Program-made: the position numbers and the translations under genes
Assembly (NCBI GenBank): GCA_905221605.1
Contig: CAJNDS010000696.1
Location: 1-60,000, forward strand
DNA length: 60,000 nt
DNA from: Symbiodinium natans
Taxonomy: Eukaryota; Sar; Dinophyceae; Suessiales; Symbiodiniaceae
Direction: 5' to 3'
Part shown: positions 1 to 8,363 of the stretch, one piece after another
Position numbering within the stretch: position 1 is the first letter of the stretch
Layout: each line of letters starts with the position of its first letter
The notes under the pieces: model-generated
The model's input: only the letters and a program-made list of their open reading frames with translations
The model's database searches: none
Told to the model about the DNA's origin: nothing

Positions 1-2
1 AC

Positions 3-434
3 AATGGTCGAAGCATCAGTCTGCGTCCAAACCACAAGCATTTGTTTGAGATCACTTGGAATCAGCGAATATTCGAGCTATGCATAGACAACGTCGGCAT
101 ATCTCGCGCCAGAGTTTCAGTGCAAGGTTACGAATCAGTGGCCCCCCTGGCGCAAGTCTTCGTGTGGATTTTTACGAATGGTCGCACGCAGCCAAACGAT
201 CCTTCTTTCCATCCGCTGCCTTCTGCAGCGCAAGTGGACGCCCGCATCACATGTGCGTTGTGTGAGCGGGATTACACATTGGCCCGACCGCAGTGGTCAA
301 CGTGTCCGCTGTGCTTGTCTTGGATTTGCAGCGATCATATTCCGCGGGCACCTTATCGAAAATGTCCGAATTGCCCGAACCAGCTGCTGGACTACGTTGG
401 TGGAAGCACTACACACATCGTGTACGTCTCTTGA
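3..434 (+). CDS. Zinc-binding protein, 3' part only (5' end outside window or in an upstream exon)
   Basis: The frame is open from the first bases of the window to a TGA at 432-434. No in-frame ATG is visible near the edge, so this is the C-terminal part of a protein or its last exon. The last 60 residues carry eight regularly spaced zinc ligands. Counting from the TTG codon at 42, these are C71-x2-C74, C88-x2-C91, C96-x2-H99 and C108-x2-C111, followed by a short tail with DYVGGS. The pattern suggests a two-zinc treble-clef or RING/FYVE-like fold; I cannot name the family. It precedes the large replication/transposition gene on the same strand by about 340 bases, so it is probably another gene of the same element. 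A DNA- or protein-binding role is inference from the zinc ligands. Confidence 0.6.
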   Translation, partial: NGRSISLRPNHKHLFEITWNQRIFELCIDNVGISRARVSVQGYESVAPLAQVFVWIFTNGRTQPNDPSFHPLPSAAQVDARITCALCERDYTLARPQWSTCPLCLSWICSDHIPRAPYRKCPNCPNQLLDYVGGSTTHIVYVS

Positions 435-770
435 GAATGATTTATTTATTGTTTGGATATACATAGAGATGAAAACAAAGAGCTCAAACATAAGTCCATA
501 AGAACACAAGAGAGACTGTAAATTATTCATTGAAAGTGGCGAGTCATACATAGACGAGGAAGCTTCTGCGTCAGCTTTCACTGAACAAGATTATTGTGGA
601 GGGTCGTCGTCGTCGTCTTCAGCACGCCGCCAGACTCCCATGACCAAGGTCTTTCTATACTTGCCAGCATGCACGTTCTCATGCTGGCTACACAAGCGAA
701 GTTTGCTTTTGCTGCCTTAGCTTTAGCGAAAGAATAATAAAGACTTTTTTTTTCTACTCAGACATCTCAG
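435..770. other. Intergenic or intronic stretch before the large gene
   Basis: No convincing coding sequence lies here. It begins with an AT-rich stretch after the stop of the zinc protein. It contains a short GTC-type trinucleotide run at about 603-617 and ends with a pyrimidine tract (about 745-760) followed by CTCAG and ATCTCAG. The last looks like a 3' splice site, so an earlier 5' exon of the large gene may lie in this stretch. A 26-codon frame from the ATG at 640 is a weak candidate for that exon. Confidence 0.35.
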
Positions 771-3700
771 GTGAGTTCCAGTTTCCCTTGAATACGTTGG
801 TTGGCAATGTCTTGAACGAGCCCTCGCCAACGCTTCCTGTGTTCCAGGTGCCAGATGATCATGCGACCAGAGACGTCTCCACAATTGCTTCCTGCAGCAG
901 GTTGAAGGATCTTCACGCTGCCCCACAGGACGCGAAGATTCGATTCGAGCACGAAGATCACAAATATTTCTTTGAAGGAACTGTGATTGCGAGAAGCGTG
1001 CCTTGTCTGAAAGCAAAGCCTTTTGTGAGGACTGATCTACAGCTTCTTGCAGAGTATTTTTTAACGGCCCTTTTTTGTATGCGCAGCTCAGGTCACTGGA
1101 CTCATTCGCGAGTTTACAGAGCCCTTTGATCCTGAAGAAGCACTCGCAAAAATGAAAGCCGGCAAGAATTGGCCCAGGACCGACTACTTATCGCCTGATC
1201 TGAACGTCGATGCTTTCGCGCAGATGCTTGCAGCTGTGGATTTCGATGGCAAAGAAGAAGCGTTGCAGGTTTTGAGCACAGCACTTCCCGATCTTGAGAA
1301 GCTATGCAAAATACTTGCAGAGGCTCGTGAATCAGGTATTGCTGACTTGGCAGAACTTATCGACTTCATGGTTCTGGCGGACAATGAGATTATCGGTTTG
1401 TGGCTGCAAAAGAGGAACACGGCTGCAAACTCAGGTACCTGGATGCATGCGATGTTAGAGCACACGCTGAATGGTTTTCAAATACAGCCAGGTGTTATGG
1501 AAACGGAGCTTGGTCATGCTATGCAATTCTTGGCAGAACACGCTGACTGCACAGTTTTTCGCACAGAATGGGCAATACACGCGCCCCGAGAAAATTTGGC
1601 TGGCTCCATCGACCTTGTGTTGTACAAGCCCAGTCTTGAAAAGTACATCCTCGTGGACTGGAAGAGAAGCGAAAAGCTCTCGCACAAGTATTCGAGCTTT
1701 GGAAAGACGATGCAGCATCCTCTCGAACATGTACCAGACTGCCAAGGCGAGCAATACAGGCTGCAACTTAACATCTATAGATGGATATTGGAGGCGTACT
1801 ACGACGTTTCAGTCAGCGAAATGTATGTCGTCTGTACTCACCCAGTTCACAGCCCTCGACCTTTCTTGGATCTTGTTCCTGACATGCAAGAAGCTGTGTC
1901 GATACTGATGCAGCATGTTCGAGATTCTGACTTAGCAGATGAAGAAGCACAAGGTTTCCGCGCCTTGGAAGAGAATGTGTCTCCGACAATACCATTCGAG
2001 GTAGTTTTGCCTAGCCACAGTGGAGCAGAGATGCACACTCAAGACGAGCTCGCTGTGGCGCTTGGAGGGCTTCTGGACGAAGATGACGCACAAATTCCTA
2101 GTGCAGCTAAGAAAAGAAGACTCATGCCAGGAGCGGCCGAGTCCATAGCAAAATTTTCGCAGAGTTTTGCTAAGGCAGCTGCCATCAATGCCGATGAACT
2201 CGACACCTGCGTGCCAGACGTACCGCAAGATGGCTTAGCAATACTGACACACACGCGAGCTATGCTGCAGGAACTGAAAAATAGATTTCCAGCGTGTGCA
2301 GAGCAGTCTCATCGCATCATTCTCTTGGCAGCACACATAGCCGAAAGCAAGATTCCGGACAGGCCCATGCTTACTGATCTGGCAGCAGTTGCATGGCTGG
2401 TCGAGGGCGAAAGACACATGAGAGTGCATAAAGGATTCCTTTGGATCTTTAACGGCGACGGTTCCTTCCTACCTTTTTCCGGAATTCCTCCAGAAGCTGT
2501 TCTACATCGACTTGGCTTGTTCTTTAAAATTCTGGAAGGCTCTTTCAAGCGCCTGAAAGAAAGCGTTCGCAGGGAACATTGGTGTGTGGCGAACAGCATT
2601 ATGGCTGATATTCAGAATTTCGAAACAGAGGAAGATTATTATCGTGCTTGCATAGAAGCAGCCCAACTACATGCGCGCTCAGACAACATTGAGGAAGCAG
2701 AAGCGCGAGTGGAAGGTCTCGAAGAAGATGCGGATGGGAGCGTTGCTGTTATGGATCAACCACAGCGTCGAGGAAGAGCAGCTGCAAAGCCTTGGACAAT
2801 TCATGCAGCTGAAAAGGCATGGAAATTATGCCAGTGCTTGAAGGCAGAGTTCATGCACACCAAGATTATTGCGCTCATCGTGGAATGGTGTGAAACAGAA
2901 GATCAACGTCGACCTGCTGTGTGTTACACAGACAGCTGCTTTGTTTATGACGCGGACCCCGCCCTCCACGTGAAGCAGGTAAAAAAGAGTCCGAGCAACA
3001 ACTGTTACATTTCAATCCCACATGCTCTTCTTGATCCTGTGCTGGAAGAGAACCAGAGGCGGCTATATCGTTTTTACGAGCGAACATTTTGGGCAAACCA
3101 CGACGTGTTTATTTGCTGCCAGGCCGCTATCGCTCTGGCCAAGCGCGGCCTCAACATCGATCGTTGCTTTATAGGAATATCTCCAGGTGGAGTTGGTCAA
3201 AGTCTATTTTCTCAACACATTGCTGAAATGTATGGCCACAATCACGCGTTCTTCGATCCGAACATCTGGCATATCGAGGAAGAGCTGCGCAAGCAAGTGG
3301 AGTCTTTCGCCAGATGCTTTGTCATCACAGGTCAAGAAGCGCCGGAATCGTCAAAGAAGATGCACCTGGACCTTTTCAAGAAGACAATGTCCGGCGACGG
3401 CGTGATGGGTCGCAAACCGTATGGTTACACGACTCGAATGTTCAGCATTATTGGCTGGAAACGTCTAGAGGTGAATCGCCTCATGCACTTCGTAGGCGTC
3501 AACACGGGCAACTTCAACTCTATATTTCGCAGAGCGTTCATCTACGTCCTCAAAGCTCGGTTTATTCATGAAAAGTTTCTGGCAAAGTATCCAGATCACG
3601 AATTGGACGGCATTTTTGCTGCTGATTATTCTTTGAGCAAGTATATTCCACAATCACAATGTTGCCTGGCTGGCTTGCGTTTTCAATGGGCTTTTGAGCG

Positions 3701-6700
3701 AGAATATAATCTAGAAGATTGCTACAGGGTCATTGAAGACTACGTGAACGGCGGCGATGGCTACCTGACGGAGGACATGATGCGCGCCGCTTGCAATCTT
3801 CCGGTGCGACAGAGACATGCAGATGTAGGAGATGCAGGCATTGGCAATCTCCTTGCAGGCGATAAAACACTTCAGGAGGAAGAAACCCGTAAACAGAGCG
3901 AGTGGTCAAGCTTTCAGATTTTCCTGATGAGCAAAATGCTGGATATGTCCAAGGAGACGTTATCTTTCCATGAGTTCAAAACGAAAATAAGCTTGAAAGA
4001 TCGGCAAGCGCCAAACATGCCAAAGGATCAACTCTGGGACGAAATGCTGCGGAAGGACATCGTCAGGGAAGCCATTGTCACGGGCAAGACTAGCAAGGCG
4101 CGTGGCGGTCGTTATATACCAAGACTGGATCTCCAGAAACGTCTTGAGGACATCTGCGACGTCAAGAAGGATGGCGTTCGCTTGCTTTTTGAGGAGCAGC
4201 ATGATGTGGCACGATTGCAGCTTTTCGCCACTGGTTGTGCTTGGCGATCTTTGAACGTAGAGGTCATGCAAGAGTACTACGCTGCCGTTCAAAAGGGTTT
4301 GCAAAGCAAAAAGGCAGGCAGAAAAGCTACTTCCGAAGTCGCCAAGATCAATTCTGTTGAGGATTCAAGCAAGAAGATCAAAGAGCGTGAAGACAGCATC
4401 GGACGCATCATCCGTGGAGAAATTCGTCCTCCAAATTCTCCTCGTGTGAAGAGACGAAAACACGGCAAGCGTGCGCAGGAGGAGGTTGAGGACGAGCCGT
4501 CGGCTGACATTGTGCATCCCCAAGGCCACGTGACAGCAAAAACTGTGGAGTATCACTTTTGCGATGATCCATCATACTCCGTGCGCTCACGACGATACGG
4601 CAGAAATCCTTGCGCACAGACCATGTCGAGAAGCATTCAGGCTCACGTTGTGGACGAGCACAGCATCGACTTGGACATCCAAAACTGCGCCTTCACTTTA
4701 TTGTTTCAGATTCTGCAACAAGCTAGTCCTAGCCCTCCAAAGACGGACGACCTTCAGAACTTTCTGGAAGAGCTAGCTTGGCGTCGCCAGGACGTCATTG
4801 CTAGACTGCCCACGACAAATGCCGAAGGCAAAGAGCTGTTAAACGTGGTGCTGAATGGGGGCAATGCTCCGAACAACCTGCAAGATCATCCAGATATTCA
4901 AAAACTGCAGCAGATATCCGTTTATTTCAGGTGGCTGGCTTGCAATCTGCTATACGACGACTACATGTCTCTGAAAGACAACCCAAAAAAAACATTTCCA
5001 ACGGCGAGCATGCTTTCGCTGATGTGGACGGCGGTTGAGGATTGGATCCTTGATGTTTGGAGTGAGTATGTACTTTCTTTGAGCCCGCAACCGCCTGCGC
5101 ATTTATCTCTGCATTTCGATGGTCTCAGGATTTCCAAAAGTTTCGTTTCCGATGAAAGTGCCTTCATCGCTTCGTGCGAGCAGCATATTGCTGAGAAGAC
5201 TGGGTTCAAGGTCAAGATTATTCGGAAGCGTCTCAAGTGTGTTTTTGATTGCTTTCGAGACGACGCAGAGACCTGCACGCTCCTGACAAACGTGCCTGAG
5301 GTTTGCATGGCCAGGGGCAATTGCATTCCGTGCTCGATGTGGCACGCAATGCCCTTTCTTCGCTCAGGCATCGAGGCCGCTTTGCAGGATCCAGACAAGA
5401 AGGCCAATCAAGATTTTGAGACTCAAGGATGCAGAGAGTATGGTCAGACGGCGAGCTTGCTGGGTGCAAATCTAATGTGTTGCGTTGGGCTTCCGCCAGA
5501 ACGTGTGAAGTCATTTTTGCTTCACAGTGAAGATTCAGGAATGCCTCATTGTGTGGCAGTACAGACAAACGCCGACGGAACTTATTATTCAGTCTTTGAC
5601 GGCAACAATGTCAGACGACTGTCGTCGCAAGCATTCCGTTCAGCAATTATCACAGGCACAGACGGATCCACTGTGGTATCTTTCTGGCAGAGAAGAGGAC
5701 AGGAAAAAATCAATCTTGAAGCGGCGCTTCTGCAGCTTCGGGCCGGCGCGTCTTCTACGTCGAGCAGTGATGACGAGGAGGCTCAGCCACTTCCTCGAGA
5801 ATTTCTCATTGACGAAGATGGTGTGGTGTCATTATCGGACAAGATATTGGATGCGTTGTGTTGCGAGGTAGAACATGTCTTGTCAGATCTGAGCAAATAC
5901 ATTCAGCGACAAGACGGCAAAGCAATTTGTCCTTTCTGTCCCTTTCGATCATTCAAGCAAAAGAGACTTCTGGCGCATCACATCCACAAGCATCACACGA
6001 AGGAGAAGCAGTGCGTGTGTTCTGGCACGAAACAAAAGAAAATCATTTATGCGTTACACGATTATGCAGCAGCCATGCAAGAGACTCCGCGCAACTCGTA
6101 TCTTCAAGACAGTGCCAAAATAATTCGCAATAGCGTGCATCCACCGCTGAGCGACAGACAAAACAACATCGACAAGGAGCTGCGCTTAGTGCTACGTTCC
6201 AGTGGGCCCGCATATATCAATGCCACTTGCATTGATACAGATTGTCAGCTGAGAAGAGTTCGGAATATTTACTATGATCACAGCTTCGCGGACATGCTGC
6301 TGCAGGAGATAATTTTGCATCACGGTCAAGACGCTTGTCTGACAAAAACAATTGTAAGCTTGTTGTAGTTTCTGCAACACCGTAGAATAACATGCTCGCT
6401 AAAGCAGCATCGCTAAGTCTGCGTGCTCAGGTGAAGAGTATATGGCCTCGTTTTCATATCGCCGCACATGACTCCGGCAATCAACTTTCTGCACTCCTTC
6501 CGCGGCATGTAAGTTACTGGTTGCCTCTTCTAGAAGATGTTTCTCAGTCGGAAGCTTTTCAGGAGCAGCTTTCCGTCGTGCGCAGATCCTTGGAGATTAA
6601 CAAGGAATGGCTATACGTCAGCCTTGACGCAACCATGAAGCTTTGCATGAAGCTGTGTGGTCAGGAGTCATACAGAAAACCTAAAAAAGTTCGCGATGCA

Positions 6701-7873
6701 GCGCCTTTTGGAGATGACTGCGCTTGGAGAAGACTGTTGACGGTTCGGGGCAGATCTGGCGCCGTGCTTATGCTTCACCCGCTTGTCTCGGAAAAGTCCG
6801 AGCTCATCGTTTCAGCTTTTCGCGCGGGCTTCGCGTCCAATCAGCTGGAGATGATACAGTACATAGCGTCCGACAGTCCCTCGTCGAAATTGTTTGCGGA
6901 AGCAAAGCAGATCTGCGTGAACTTGGCGGGCATTTGCTTGGATCCAATTCATCTTGCCATCGTCTACGAGTACGCGCAGTGGAATAAGAAGACAGCAGGC
7001 TCAAAAAAACTCCGACTTATTTTGAAGAAGGTGCTTGCAGTGAATCCCCACATCATTTCAAACTTTGAGCAAAGCCTTTTCACTGGAGAGTCTTCCAGGC
7101 CTCTCACATCCGACGAAGAAGAAGCCAGAGCTCAGGTACAGGACCGCAGCATGGATGTAAACGACGCCAAGCAGCTCCTGCAAGAAATCGATGTCCGTGA
7201 GCCGTTTCAGACGAGGGTGCTTTTTATTCGATACATAGCAGCGATCTGTGCACTGTATCCGAAAGAAGTAAGCAGAAAGGTCACGGGCGCAAACAAAGAA
7301 GTTTACAGAGTGCTGTGGTCGGCATGTGCGCCGGATCGACTTGAATGGCTCTTCAACAACATCAGGATTCGTCACAAGGTGCCCAAAGAAATTCTACCCT
7401 TTTTACCAAGTGGGACATCGTCGAACGAAGCACTCCACGCCGAGATCAATTCCTGGAATCGCAGCACGCAGGCATTGCACAGATCGACTCTGGAATTGAA
7501 ACTGCGTTTTTACACTTACATTAAACTTCTGGCGCATCACCTAGCCACTTGCTTCCCGACTTCCACACTGACAACAGAAGCAATACTTCTGGCCAGAAGT
7601 GTAAATCGCAGCCTATGGTCAGCGAAGGCGTGGTCTGATTTCTGTGAAGAACAACAGGGCACTCGCAAAAGACAGAGCAAAGCTCGTCTTCCTTTGGCGA
7701 CGGCGAGGGAGTGTGAGAAGAGCCTCGTAAAAAAATGGCTGTCAAAAAAACCAGCCAAAAAGTCTTTTCCGAAAGCGAAAAGACAGCATGTAACTCCTTT
7801 GAACGCGCCGCGAGCGCACAAGATGCGCCGCACCGGAGTCAAGTCATCTGAAAGATTTGACGTAGGCACGTAG
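771..7873 (+). CDS. Giant multidomain mobile-element protein: PD-(D/E)XK nuclease, SF3-like helicase, polymerase-like palm, Cys protease, C2H2 finger, DDE transposase
   Basis: Three open exons join in phase 0 through two short GT-AG introns (998-1091 and 6354-6430), giving about 2,300 residues: exon 771-997, exon 1092-6353 (1,754 codons) and exon 6431-7873. Both introns end in GCTCAG before a GT-starting exon. The first junction restores the continuous motif ARS-VTGLIREF, typical of the start of RecB-like nuclease domains. The second joins the replication part to the transposase part. The true start is unsettled: no good ATG opens the first exon, so an upstream exon or the acceptor at 770 is likely. 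Basic stretches (KKRR at residues 320-323 from the Met at 1152, KRRKHGKR near 1100, Lys-rich C terminus) suggest nuclear entry. Gene content recalls self-synthesising transposons such as Polintons, but the domains and the single-frame layout differ. Domains are described in separate entries. Confidence 0.65.
930..1800 (+). other. Domain: RecB/Cas4-like PD-(D/E)XK nuclease
   Basis: The motif IRFEHEDHKYFFEG at the end of the first exon continues across the intron into SVTGLIREF, an opening seen in RecB-type exonuclease domains. Residue numbers from the Met at 1152 follow. GTWMHAMLE (95-103) supplies the conserved His and Glu. GSID (D154) and ILVDWK (D169, K171) form the metal-binding D...D-x-K core. 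QLNIY (205-209) is the Q-x3-Y motif of the RecB/Cas4 branch. All core residues are present, so an active DNA nuclease is likely. It might process ends or flaps during element replication or excision. Confidence 0.75.
998..1091 (+). other. Intron 1 of the large gene (94 bp, GT-AG)
   Basis: The donor is AGC|GTGCCT and the acceptor GCTCAG|GTCACT. Removal is phase 0 and rejoins the nuclease motif ARS|VTGLIREF. Without splicing the upstream frame runs on for only 44 codons to a stop at 1127-1129. A pyrimidine-rich stretch precedes the acceptor. Confidence 0.75.
3054..3560 (+). other. Domain: superfamily-3/D5-like helicase with atypical Walker A
   Basis: Residues 671-684 read RCFIGISPGGVGQS, a P-loop-like hydrophobic strand and glycine loop in which the usual Lys of GK[ST] is Gln683. 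FVITGQEAPE (723-732) resembles a Walker B ending in an acidic residue, E729. HFVGVNTGNFN (779-789) resembles SF3 motif C with its Asn, and the RR at 793-794 may be the arginine finger. Order and spacing (about 45 and 55 residues) fit SF3/D5 helicases, which drive replication in viruses and plasmids. The missing Lys makes ATPase activity uncertain. The region just upstream (residues 540-640) may be the D5 N-terminal extension, but I recognise no primase motifs. Confidence 0.55.
4548..5250 (+). other. Domain: DNA-polymerase-like palm
   Basis: Three motifs occur in the order and spacing of a polymerase palm. SIDLDIQNCAF (1171-1181, D1173/D1175) resembles motif A, a metal-binding Asp strand. GKELLNVVLNGG (1226-1237) resembles motif B, K-x3-N-x5-GG. 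LSLHFDGLRI (1318-1327, D1323) resembles motif C with a single Asp-Gly. An Arg-rich helix (WRRQDVIAR, 1210-1218) lies between A and B. I cannot place it confidently in family A or B. The match is by motif only, so another fold with similar Asp motifs is possible. Between an SF3-like helicase and a protease, a replicative role is the natural inference. Confidence 0.45.
5289..5690 (+). other. Domain: papain/OTU-like cysteine protease
   Basis: ARGNCIPCSMWHAM (1387-1400) resembles the nucleophile region of papain-fold peptidases, with C1391 or C1394 as the nucleophile. MPHCVAVQT (1464-1472) supplies a His at a strand start (H1466). YYSVFDGNN (1478-1486) supplies the third Asp/Asn. This Cys...H-hydrophobic...D order is shared by OTU and C39-like proteases. 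Lying inside the large protein, it could cut the polyprotein or remove ubiquitin-like tags. The call rests on motif shape. Confidence 0.45.
5913..6008 (+). other. Domain: C2H2 zinc finger
   Basis: ICPFCPFRSFKQ (1592-1603) followed by LLAHHIHKHH (1606-1615) gives C1593-x2-C1596-x12-H1609-x4-H1614, a normal C2H2 finger. A further CVC follows at 1621-1623. The finger lies just before the splice junction to the transposase exon, so it may help that part bind element ends. Confidence 0.7.
6354..6430 (+). other. Intron 2 of the large gene (77 bp), joining the replication part to the transposase
   Basis: The donor ATT|GTAAGC is strong and the acceptor is GTGCTCAG|GTGAAG. The intron is phase 0 on both sides. 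If it is retained, the upstream protein stops five codons later at the TAG of 6366-6368, and the downstream frame could begin at the ATG at 6392, which lies inside the intron. Confidence 0.65.
6431..7873 (+). other. Domain/exon: DDE-type transposase (remote MULE/ISXO2-like layout)
   Basis: Residue numbers are from the ATG at 6392. WLYVSLDATMKL has D79 on a predicted strand. YIASDSPSSKLF has D161. VNLAGICLDPIHLAIVYEY (D184, H187) resembles the segment after the second Asp in MULE-type transposases, usually C..H. SGTSSNEALHAEINSW (E346, E351) provides the Glu in a helix. This D...D...E layout, with a long insertion before the Glu and a basic Lys/Arg-rich tail (residues 425-485), fits a nuclear transposase. 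I do not recognise a named superfamily. The exon is continuous with the upstream exon if intron 2 is removed; alternatively it is translated separately from the ATG at 6392. Confidence 0.6.
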
Positions 7874-8038
7874 GAGTATCTGTTTCACGCACGCAAGATG
7901 CGAACTATAAGATAAGAAAAAATGCTCGTGTGAGATGTCAGACGGTTTATCATTTACATGTTTTACTTCGTCTGGTTGAGTCCACAGCGCATAGATTTCG
8001 GTTTACAGCTATAGCAGGGAGAATCTTCAGTGTTAGCA

Positions 8039-8348
8039 ATGCACTGCCCTGTATGCCGCGACGGCGTGTCCACGTGGGTCTACGTCTTACTGGATGTTTT
8101 TCGCATTCTTTCTTGTAGCCGACGGAGCATTTATTTTCCTTGTACTGCAGGTCCGAGTGTATGGAGCGCGGGGCAACGACGATTGCCCGATCTGTTTAGA
8201 GGCAGGTTTTGGCACAAAGTCGAGATGTAATGACTGTCATGATGAATATCTGCATCCCAAGGAGAAGAAGGACCTCACGGCGCTCGTCCCATGCGGACAT
8301 TCTTTTTGCTACCAATGTGTGCTTGACATGCAGGCTGTTTTCTGCTAT
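8039..8348 (+). CDS. Small RING-finger protein (two exons modelled, 3' end uncertain)
   Basis: The sequence from 8151 encodes DDCPICLEAG, then CNDCHDEY, then LVPCGHSFCYQC, a C-x2-C...C-G-H-x2-C-x2-C RING core typical of ubiquitin E3 ligases. An upstream ATG at 8039 opens a short exon (MHCPVCRDG, 8039-8065). Removing an 85-bp GT-AG intron (8066-8150, acceptor TACTGCAG) joins the two in phase. The last C-x2-C pair of a standard RING is not in this exon. The frame meets TAA at 8361-8363, but a good donor (TAT|GTGAGA at 8349) suggests further exons downstream. A CRAC motif near 8822-8833 is one unproven candidate for the missing pair. It follows the transposase gene by 165 bases on the same strand and probably belongs to the element. 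Confidence 0.5.
8066..8150 (+). other. Probable intron of the RING gene (85 bp)
   Basis: The donor is GGC|GTGTCC and the acceptor CTGCAG|GTCCGA, phase 0. Its size matches the introns of the large gene. Without splicing, the RING frame starts inside the intron with a hydrophobic stretch that does not look like part of the protein. Confidence 0.5.
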
Positions 8349-8363
8349 GTGAGACTTGTATAA

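Noticed and set aside
771-7873. A Polinton/Maverick or an integrated virus
   Set aside because: No protein-primed polymerase B, retroviral-type integrase, capsid or packaging ATPase was recognised; the transposase and nuclease are of other types.
6431-7873. KDZ (Kyakuja-Dileera-Zisupton) transposase
   Set aside because: The motifs around the acidic residues (LDAT, SDSPS, LDPIHL, NEALHAE) do not match the KDZ motifs I know.
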